This document shows positions 10,695 through 18,953 of a stretch of DNA of 56,253 nt, piece after piece. The notes under the pieces were generated by a model. The model saw only the letters and a list, made by a program, of their open reading frames with translations, searched no databases and was not told where the DNA came from. The stretch's first letter is position 1. The number at the start of each line of letters is the position of its first letter. The position numbers and the translations under genes were made by a program. This DNA is from Glaciozyma antarctica PI12 (Eukaryota; Basidiomycota; Microbotryomycetes; Kriegeriales; Camptobasidiaceae): NCBI GenBank assembly GCA_002917775.1, contig KZ627154.1:401941-458193 (forward strand), given 5' to 3'.

Positions 10695-12772
10695 TTACGA
10701 GCACCCAAAAGCGAGCCTGGCAGGCGCGACGAGGGCGTTGACGAAGGCGTTCGCAAGAATCGGAGCGTCCTCGACGATCTGCGGTGCTTCAAGTCAGCAA
10801 GGACGCCCAGGGCACGAGGAGGAATGCGTACGAGACCGAGGAGAAGGCAGCCGACAGCAGCGGGCGTAACGTTCTCGGGGTTGAGCTGCGTGCCCGAGAC
10901 GACGAACGAGTTGACTTTCGAAAGGTTTCGTCAGCTCTTCCGTTCGACGATCGCTCCTTCAGGATATCCGACTCACTGCCGTTCGAGTTGACCCCAAACG
11001 CAACTGGGTTCGCGACGTAGGCATTGACAGCGGCTTCGACAATCTCAACCGTCTGTGAAGACTGTCAGCGATGCCTGAACGACCAGCACCCAAAAAAGAC
11101 GAACGGTCAAAGGCATCGCACGGCGGTACCAAGGTCCGGTGGAGCCAGTAGGAACGCGTTCGGGGATCTTGCTGAACGAGCCGTTCGCGTTGGCCTTGAT
11201 GCCCGAGAAAGCGCGGACGACCGCTGGAGTGGCGGGCTCTTGGTTGCCGTCGGTACCGGTGGAGGGCATGGTCTGCGTGGAAGAGTTAGCGGTAGCGAAG
11301 AGGCGGGAGGGGGAGAACGAACGAGGAAGGTGAAACATTCGGCACCCTGCGACGAGGTACATCAGCGAGACAAAGAGAGGAGCGAGCGACGAGGACGGAC
11401 GTAGAAAAGGATTCTGCGATCGCACATCAGCTATGAGAGCGAAGCGAGGTAAGAGACAACGTACTGTCCCACAGCAAGCCACGAGCAGGACGGGTTCGTC
11501 TGAACGCAGGCGTTGTACGCCTGGAGACGAGCCTCTGCGACGCTCGTCAACTCCACTCCTTGCCTGTCGGACAACGCGACTCACCCTTGACAAAGTCAAG
11601 ATCGAAAAGACCACTCCCAGCTGCTGCGATTTCCTCGTTGCGAGTCCAGAGCGTCGAGTTGAAGTTGTTGCCGTTTCCGTTCGAGGAGAAGGCATTGTCG
11701 CAGAACGCCATCGAGCCGTCAATCTCATCTGCAATCGCCTTCAGCTCAGGGACGCCCAAAGTTGAGCAAAGGACACACATTTCGTGTGCGAGGCGGGGGA
11801 GAAAAGGCCGGGAGCTTGGCCCTGCGCGAGAGCAGCGTCAGCACTTATGCTCATAGCGCAGAAGGGACTGCAGAGGGCTCGACGAACGAAAAGAACAGTG
11901 AACAGGCCGCTGGTGCGCGAGTCGGTGAGGCCGATCGACATTTTGAGGCTACGAATGTGTTAGCGCTGGCGACGGAGAGCGGAATGGGAGGAACGCACGT
12001 GGTGATATCAGTCATTCCACGGAACGTAAACGCAACAAGAACAGCAGCGAGGTCGAGAGACATGCCGAGCATCTCCTGGAGACCATAGAGGAGCTCGCCG
12101 ACGTTCGTGATCCCTGCGAAAGACGTTAGCTTCTTCCCATTCCTCTCAGGAAGGTAACTAACCAGTGCGGGAGATGTAACCGTAGCTGTGAGGAGCGTCA
12201 GCTTCGATCTCGAGGAGGAGACGCGGGAGGAAGAACGGTGCGACGTCGACGAGGAATGAATCGAGGAGGGACTCACTTGGCCATCAAGTTCAATCCCGGG
12301 CATCCTCCACGCTGATTAGTCGAAGTGGGAGCGACGTAGGGGTGAGAGGTGTCCGGAACTGCTCGAGGAGAAGAAGGTTCGCTAGCGATTAGCGCACAGA
12401 CCTCCGGGACGGCGACGACGACACGACGCACTAATCTTGCGGCCGACGGTAACGACTCCAGGCAAGGAGACGGTGATAGGAATGAGCTGTCCTGGGATGA
12501 GGATGAGGGGGAGGTCGAGTCCCCCGACGAGGTACCGCTTGTCGAGCGAGGGGGGATCGGTCTCGAAGCGGGGGGTGATATCGCTCTTAAGGTTCTGACG
12601 CTTGACTCCGCGCGTAAGACGAGCACGCTGGAGAGGCGACAGCGTGTCGAGCTGTGGGAGCTGTGTTAGTTTCAGCGAGAGAGAGGAGAGAGACAGAGCT
12701 CACCATCGCCGGGAAGGCGTGAGCAACCTGAGAAGCGGCGAGGAAAAGAGCAGCAAGGCTCGTGATATGCAT
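10695..12772 (-). CDS. Secreted heme-thiolate peroxidase (chloroperoxidase/peroxygenase family 2)
   Basis: Members of this family use an axial Cys thiolate to bind heme and perform halogenation or oxygen transfer with H2O2. A signal peptide is visible (MHITSLAALFLAASQVAHA). About 100 residues on, after several introns, is the heme-ligand region SHPYVAP...QRGGCPGLNLMA, then NYGYISRTG and VGELLYGLQEMLGMSLDLA. The Mg/acid-base region follows as DEIDGSMAFCDNAF and FNSTLW. Near the C-terminus are FSGIKANANGSFSKIPERVP, WYRRAMPLT and NPENVTPAAVGCLLLGL. The last exon ends LARLAFGCS-like just before the stop at 10695-10697. The order and spacing match family-2 enzymes of basidiomycetes. The Cys ligand sits in GCP instead of the usual PCP. 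There are at least ten short introns, and I estimate about 420 residues. Exact exon borders in the middle are approximate, and whether it acts as peroxygenase or haloperoxidase cannot be told. Confidence 0.85.
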
Positions 12773-13479
12773 AGTGGTAGTGAGTGGTGGGGGAGCAGTT
12801 AGAGCTTGACGGGGGAAAAGGAGCGAGTGGTAGGAAGGAGAAAGAGAAGCGGGCTGAGAAAGGAGCTGAGGAGGAAGATCACTTCGACTTTGACTTTCGC
12901 GAGAGAGGAGGTGAGCGGGACGACCTGCTGACTTCCTTTCAGTCCGAACAAACATCCAGGAGAAGCTTTCCGCGTGAAAGCAGACGGGAGTAGGGCCTTG
13001 GGAGAGAGCGAACGCAGTCTGTGAGATCGCAGAGTTGAAGCTTCCTGCGACGACCTGGGATTGAGTAGAGCGGACCTCGACTGTTCCGATTCAGAAGCAG
13101 GCGTTCAGAGCAGTGCGCGTGCCGCCGCAGGGACGCGGAAGGGACCAGAGAGGTCGTACCACGTCGAGATGACCTCGTCCCGCGTCTGCTCAAGTCTGTT
13201 CAGCCGAACGCTGCCTGAAATCAGCTCGTCTCCGTCCTTTGCACCTGCTCGCCACGCTCACCTGCTTCCAAGCCCCACGCTGCTATCCTCCAGGTTTCCT
13301 CGCACCGTCTGCTGAGCACTGCCGGCCCCCGCTTGTTCTTCCGCCACCAACGTTCTCGCGACTGATCTCACTCGCACTTTCGCAAGACTCTACCTCCCGC
13401 AGCGAACGACGAACGCGATGATCTGCGCGAATTCAAGAAATCGAGAATTAGCCGGAAAGCAGACCTGGGAGAGGAGGAG
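12773..13479. other. Stretch upstream of the peroxidase gene
   Basis: About 700 bp holding the promoter and leader of the peroxidase and the decayed 3' side of the sugar-transporter relic. No conserved open frame is seen. A transporter C-terminus (last membrane segments, PETKG motif) would be expected here for an intact minus-strand gene and is not found. Confidence 0.45.
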
Positions 13480-14230
13480 CATCAACGCGCGCAGTTCCAA
13501 AACCTAATCACAATTCCGGCGGCGGTCAGCGAACGGCTCAGACGGGTCAGGGAAGTAATTGAACACACCACTTGGAAGCGGTAGCGAGCGACATGGCTTT
13601 TCCGCTAAGCTTGAGAGGGTAGAGCTCGGAGATGAGGACCTGCGACGCAAGAAAGGTCAATTTCCGCAGCGACGAGTAGTCAGGCCACGGACGACGCACC
13701 CAGGCTCCAGGACCCCAGGTAGAGGCGAATCTAGCAATGAAAAGAAGAGTGAAAGCGACTAGAAAGAGTTGGGTTAGCTGCCTTCAGTCGAAGAGGAGGA
13801 GAAGCAAGGACTCGCCGAGGACGTTCTTCGCCGTCTCCGTGCCAGCGGCGCCGACAGCAACGGATCCAACGATGACTGTCGAACGGAATAGGTGAGCGAC
13901 GAAACGACAGAAAAGCACCCCAAGGCAGTTCACGCTGGCAGAAGGACATCCAGAGAGCTCCGTAAATCAAGAACTTGCGACGACCGACTGAGGGAGCCAG
14001 GTGTCAGCAGAACGTCAACACAGAAGGGCAGCAAGAAAAACGCACGGCTCTCAACCATGTAGATACCAGGGAGAGCTGTTTGTGACAATGATCAGCTCAG
14101 GCTTCGAGGGCGGGCGGGGGCGAGACTCACTCATTCCGAGGTTGACGACTCCGGTCGCAACAGTCTGCGGAGGAACGTTAGCTCTCTGCATGCAGGGGAG
14201 GGAAGGAGAGGTCCGCACAATCAAGGAAGG
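13480..14230 (-). pseudogene. Sugar transporter relic A (middle part only)
   Basis: On the minus strand a chain of short exons encodes the middle of a sugar-porter MFS protein. It reads TVATGVVNLGM, then TLPGIYMVES, then GRRKFLIYGALWMSFCQ, then IVGSVAVGAAGTETAKNVLG, then VAFTLLFIARFASTWGPGAW, and VLISELYPLKLSGKAMSLAT leading to KWFWN. These correspond to membrane segments 7-10. Introns between the first three blocks have proper signals and phases. The upstream PFLIT block near 14220 is one base out of frame, the junction before VAFTLL does not keep phase, and the reading ends in a stop shortly after the KWFWN block. The N-terminal half and C-terminal tail are absent, and the Memo gene abuts directly upstream. 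I judge it a truncated, decayed gene copy of the host. Confidence 0.7.
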
Positions 14231-14339
14231 CTGTCAGGAACCAACGTTAGCTCCGCACGCTCGAGAGCCGAGCTGCTCATCTTACCAGCAACGACAGAGA
14301 ACGAGCCGTATCACTGATCATTAAAGCAATCTCAACAAG

Positions 14340-15639
14340 CTAAATCCTCACGAACCCACTCGAATAGCTCACGCTGCTATCCGCCAACCCCACCACCTCG
14401 CTACTCTGCTGATACCTCACCCACGCGCACTCCGCCTCCCACCCCTCCTCCTCCAGCTTTGCCACCGCCCCCAGCAGTACCCCAATCGGATGCCTCCCAC
14501 AAATCGTATTCTTCGTCTCCTTCAGATACCTCGCAAACGCCTCGTGCGCCTCCTTCGCGCTCTTCGCACCGCCAAACGCAATCGCCTCCATCCCTGCGCG
14601 GTCGAGTACCTCGATCGCTTTGTGAATCGGGTGCCCGGGGTCGAGGGAGGGATTCGTGCGAGAGAGAGTGCGGCCTTGAGGGAGGGGGAGGGAAGGCGAG
14701 GGCGAGGGGCTGGGTTGATAGTAGGTGTAGGAAAAGCGAGTGCCCCAATGACAGAAGTCGGAGGAGATCACGAAGAGGGTTGAGGGGGAAGCGAGGTAGG
14801 GCGCGAGTAGAGAGCCGTAGGATTTCTCGGAGGAGAGGGAGAGGGACCCGACGAGGATGGGGACGATCGTGATGGGTTTCCTGGGAGACGATTAGTGGAG
14901 ATTGATGTGCGAGGAAGGAACGCACGAGGCAAAGATCTTGCGTAGGTATGGGAGGTGCATTTCGATACTGCGAAAGCGGGAGAATCAGCTGGATTCCAGT
15001 CGGCGCGAGGCGAAAGACACACCTGTGCTCCTCCTCGTCGGTCTCGCGCGACATCTTCTCGAACTTGCCCGTCTTCTCGAGCTCGGCGATAGCTGCAGCA
15101 GCAGTTAGCTGTGTTGAACGGCGAAAGGCAGGCAGCGCACTTTCAAGATCCAAAGACAGCGAGCCGAGAGGAGTTGCGTATTCCGAGCAACGCGAGAGCG
15201 CACAGCCAGTAAGGTAGACGTGGTGCGATGGTCCCAGGATGAAGACTCGCTCCCTGAAGCAGCTCCGTTAGTTAAGCCTTTGCAGTCAGCAGGAGCAGTA
15301 CGCACACAGCTTCGACATCCACGCAGCGGTAGGCCCACCCAGCAGGTGGCCCAGAGTACGAGTAGCCAGCGTGCCTGCGTCGTTCGTCGCGTTAGATCCG
15401 CTCCTTCTTGCGTAGCTTCCCACTCACGGTGCAATCACGGCCTTGCATCCCTTGATCGGGAAGTCCAGCAGCAGCTCCGGAGTGCGGCCCACCGCGCCGA
15501 GCCAGGTCGTGAGCTCCTTGTCGAGCTTGGAAGCTGCGGCAGCGAGCGTGAGCTGTACGACGCTTCACTCGCTAAGTGAGCGCCCACCTGAGCTCGAGTA
15601 CCAGGAGCCAGCGTGTGTTGCTTTGCGGACGGCAGACAT
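14340..15639 (-). CDS. MHO1: Memo-family protein
   Basis: This is an orthologue of human MEMO1 and yeast Mho1, a copper- and iron-linked redox-associated protein structurally related to extradiol dioxygenases. It starts MSAVRKATHAGSWYSSS, the typical N-terminus, at the ATG at 15639. Conserved blocks are HAGYSYSGPPAGWAYR, RVFILGPSHHVYL, SRCSEYATPLGSL, EEHSIEMHLPYL (across an intron) and VISSDFCHWGTRFSY. The last holds the conserved Cys, and the metal-ligand histidines are visible in HAGYSYSG and GPSHH. C-terminal blocks are FARYLKETKNTICGRHPIGV and AECAWVRYQQS. Compared with human MEMO1, an insertion rich in Ser/Pro follows the FCHWGTRFSYTYY block. About five introns are present. It lies close to a minus-strand coding-like ORF of unknown identity and is divergent from the methyltransferase. 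Confidence 0.92.
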
Positions 15640-15689
15640 GGCGGGCGATAGGGCGATTAGAGGTGTTACGAGTTACGCCCTGCGTAGGT

Positions 15690-16225
15690 TCTAAGTCAGC
15701 TCCCTGGTCCAGCTCCAAATCAAGCAGTCCCACAAGCTGCTGGGTTCCGTCCCCGCCAGGCGCCACCAAACGTACCGTTCTGAGACGTTCCGACGTCGAG
15801 AGAAGGGGAGGGAGGATGTCGGCTTGACCTGCTGGCTTCGGGCGCGGGGGCTGGCGGAGGTCGAGGGGGCGGTATTTGGCGCTGCTGGAGAGCTGTTCGT
15901 ACCACCAGATAAGGCGGGGGTGAAGTAGGGAGGAGAGCTTCGCCGACGAAGACGGACCTTCGCGCTCTCGCGGCGCTAGACGTGGCTCTCCCTCGTCCAC
16001 AAAGCTCTGCTCCCTTGCTGCCGATCAGCGCCCCGAAAGAGCCTTTCTGTGAGTTAGATAACAGCGCCAGGTCGTCTTAGCCCATCAGGACTCCTCACCT
16101 TCGCTACGTTCGAAGGCCGCAACGCTTCCCCCTCCTTCGCCAGTGCTGAGGCAAGCACGGTGCCTTATCAAGGTCTCCTGGGGCTGCAAACTGACCTCTT
16201 CGCGCAGTCTCTCTCCCTCCGTCAT
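15690..16225 (-). other. Coding-like minus-strand ORF of unknown identity
   Basis: Between the Memo gene and the methyltransferase the minus strand has strong coding-type third-position bias. The clearest stretch reads FVDEGEPRLAPRERE, then LHPRLIWWYEQLSSSAKYRP and LDLRQPPRPKPAGQADI. An upstream block could read EGEALRPSNVAK, an intron (gtgagg...cacag), then KGSFGALIGSKGAE. An ATG at 16225 (MTEGERLREE) could be the start. The second and third blocks are in different frames with no evident intron between them (near 16007). The downstream end would overlap the Memo start. I do not recognise the family. Alternatives are a small unannotated gene with a sequence error, or 5' leader of Memo. Confidence 0.3.
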
Positions 16226-16266
16226 CCCACCTTTCGGCGATCACCGGTCTCCCTCACTCGCAATCG

Positions 16267-17258
16267 ATGCTCAGCAGCCCCAACTGGCCCTCCGAGCTCC
16301 AAATTCTCCCTTCGACTTCACAATCTATTCAGCTCGCCACCACCTCCATTCCCATCGAATCAGCCGTGCAGGATATAGCCAGCTTCGGCATCGCAGGGCG
16401 GTATGTCCTCTTCTTCAACGGTATCTCCTGTGCTTCCTCTGATTCCCCGCACAGTACTTGGGAAGCAGCCTACGCCCTATCGCACTACATCACCTCATCT
16501 TCATCGCACGACTTCCTTCCCCCACCTCCAATCCCCTCCCTCACTCCCCAGACGATCCTCGACCTCGGTTCAGGAACAGGTTTCCTCTCCCTCTCCCTCG
16601 CACCCCTCCTTCCTTCCCACACAACTCTCCTCCTCACCGACCTGCACGAAGTTCTACCCCTCCTCCAGCGGAACGTCGATGCCCTCCGCACATCCCACGC
16701 GGCCTCGCTACCCGAACTGCGCGTAAAAGCGCTGCCTTGGGGAGACATGGAAGCGCTGGAATCGCTGCTGCGGGAGCAGAGGCCGGATGTCGTCCTTGCT
16801 TCGGACCTTGTTTACTTCCCTTTCCTCTACCCGCCGCTTCTGAGGACTTTGATCGGGCTTACAACGCCGAGCGAGCGAGGGGGATCACCGAGGATACTCT
16901 TCTCGTACAAAGTGAGGAGTCTGGTTCTCGTTCGCCCGTTCTGGTCTGCCTTCGGTGCGTCTTCAGATTCCAGATTCCTCATCTGCAAGGAAAGTTGACG
17001 AACCCGCTTGCAGGACGGTGGTTCGACTTTGAAGCCGTCTTGACGCGGCAACGTCCCTCGCTCGACAATCCCTCCCCGGCGTGGCAGCGATTCGGGGTCG
17101 CAGACGGTATCTACGTTTTCGACTGCGCCCGCAAGCCAGCGACCTACGGACGCGTCGTTCCGGTCGACGACGAAGAGTTGATGCGCGGAGGGAATGGGGA
17201 GGAGGCAGCAAGCGATCAGTTTGAGATGCTGTTGCTCAGTGGAATCGAGTTGGATTAG
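16267..17258 (+). CDS. METTL21-type S-adenosylmethionine-dependent methyltransferase
   Basis: This belongs to the class I methyltransferases of the lysine methyltransferase group (family 16: METTL21/EEF2KMT/Efm). Visible are the family's Trp-Glu motif in TWEAAYALSHYI, SAM-binding motif I ILDLGSGTGFLSLSLA and the acidic end of the second strand LLTDLHEVLPLLQRNVD. Also present are the DVVLASDLVYFPFLYPPLL motif carrying the catalytic D-x-Y and a C-terminal WFDFEAVLTRQ. One intron lies near 16402-16455 and one near 16957-17014. I estimate about 290 residues. In yeast, relatives methylate elongation factors, so a translation factor is a likely substrate here (inference). The start ATG at 16267 is the first in frame. 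Its promoter must share the region in front of the divergent Memo side. Confidence 0.85.
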
Positions 17259-17624
17259 CCACCCTGAATATTCCAGCGCGAATAATGGGCATCGATCTTC
17301 ACCGTTTGCTGCAGAGAGCAGGGAGAGAAGACCAACGGCTCGACGACTCTCAAATCCGGAGCTCCGACGCAGCAGTGCATGAAGGCCTCAACCAGTTCTC
17401 TCCCAGTAGCTCTCTCCTTCAATAAAGCTGTCTGGTTGGTGTGAACAGAAACGAGCATCGGATTCGGTAAGCAGATGCGGATTCGGGTATTCCAGGAGGG
17501 GTTAAATCGCCAGGGGGGGGGGGGCCGCTTCGATTATACCAAGGTGACAAGGGGAGCTCGCTAAGAAAAGGATAAGGACAGGGTCTCGCGCTACGACTGT
17601 GAGGAAGAAGCGGAGTGGGGAAAC
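17259..17624. other. Intergenic stretch with a 12-G tract
   Basis: This region follows the methyltransferase stop and contains no gene. It contains an uninterrupted run of 12 G at 17513-17524. No terminator or RNA gene was recognised. Confidence 0.5.
17513..17524 (+). repeat. Mononucleotide G12 tract
   Basis: Twelve consecutive G residues in an intergenic region. Such tracts are slippage-prone and can form quadruplex-like structures. Length in the real genome may differ because assembly of such runs is unreliable. Confidence 0.9.
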
Positions 17625-18770
17625 CTAGACAGTCTGGATCTTCTCGATGGAGTCCTTCTCGAGCTTGTCGCCGTGAGCGCCGTGAGTACCAGAAGGAGTC
17701 CAGTCGGACGTCTTCCGGGGCTTTAGTCCAGACTCTGTAATAGCTAAACGTTAACTAGAGGAGCTGGGGCAGAAGAGGAAGGAAGACGTGCCGAACATCT
17801 CGTCTAAAGTCCGAACCTCGGTCAGCGAGCTTCGCAGCCGACGTCAAAATCAGCACGCACCAAGTTCTCCGAGCGAGTGGCGCTTTGTCTCTGGTACGGC
17901 GAACTAAGTCCAGATCGCAGGTCAGAAAGATAAGCAGCGAAAGCAAGCAGCGTCAAGCTCTGGGACGGACTCATGACGACGTTGACTGCAGAGGAAGACG
18001 AAAATCAATCACCGTGCCGAATCACACGGCTACGAACAAGTCACCGACGCCAATAGCCACTGTGATCACAAAAGGACGAGTGATTTCAGCGTCGTGGAAG
18101 TATCTCGTGCCATAGTAGAAGGTGAAGCTGTGCCCGAGGGTCGTCAGCGATGGCGCGATTCGATGCAGAAGAAGAGCGTAGTACTTGACGCCGGTAAGCT
18201 GCTGTATTTCTTGAGGCGCAGGATTTGCAGAAGCCGCACGACAGTAACATCGCTCGTTCGCACCTGCGCAAGAATCCCGCACACTGCGAGGAATGCGTTA
18301 GCGCGTTCGAGACGACAAGGGAGCTCGAAGCTGTTGTTAACTCATACAATATCGCATGTTCCCAGAAAAGAGATCGGCTGCGAAAGGAAGGGAGGCCGTG
18401 AGCGCTCTCACGAGCGCAAAGAACGAGATACGTCGCCTGGCCTAGAGTCGACTCGTATATATCGTCAGCACATCAGCGAGGTTTTGGAGCCGGTTCCTTG
18501 GGAGCGTACTCGAGGTTCCCCTGAATCTCGTCCACCTCCGACTGGACGCAGGCGCATCAACACGATGAAACCTCATCCTCCGAGCCCTCCGCGTCCTTCC
18601 TCGATACGCCTTTCGTCGAGGAAGCGCCGTTCAGAAGCGCTCTTTGGACGCGACAGGAACTTACGCGACCAGCAGTCGAGCAGCGAGGAGAGCAAAGTTC
18701 GGCCAGCGAAATATTCGATCACGTGGGGGCAGCGTGGGGCACTTTGAGCTTCGGCTCGTCCAGCCCTCTT
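17625..18770 (-). pseudogene. Sugar transporter relic B (internal deletion)
   Basis: The minus strand carries scattered, conserved pieces of a sugar-porter MFS gene. From upstream to downstream these are a VQSEVDEIQGNLEY block (the loop after membrane segment 6), QEIQQLTG, FTFYYGTRYFHDAEITRPFV and ITVAIG. A VNVVMS block follows, then directly FAVPETKRHSLGEL and EVRTLDEMF. A tail beginning ESGLKPRKTSDW ends KIQTV and a stop at 17625-17627. The intron between QQLTG and FTFYYG does not keep phase, the loop region near 18500 changes frame, and the stretch for membrane segments 8-12 is missing. The C-terminal introns still have good donor, branch and acceptor sites, so decay looks fairly recent. 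It is a second copy, not the missing part of relic A, since both contain the TVA...VN segment. Confidence 0.65.
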
Positions 18771-18953
18771 CTCTCTTGAACGACAACTTCGACCTACGTT
18801 CACCTCCCCCTCGTCCAACCCAGTCAACCACACCGCAAACGACCGCGACGAGCACACCCCGCCAGCCTTCGGAGAGACCTCGTCTCATCTCCGGCGACTC
18901 TCACTCAACAATCCTCTCCAACCCGCTCCCAACACCGACGGCAACAACTCAGG

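Noticed and set aside
13480-18770. The two transporter relics as one gene split by insertion of the Memo/methyltransferase pair
   Set aside because: Both pieces contain the TVA...VN segment, so they are separate copies rather than complementary halves.
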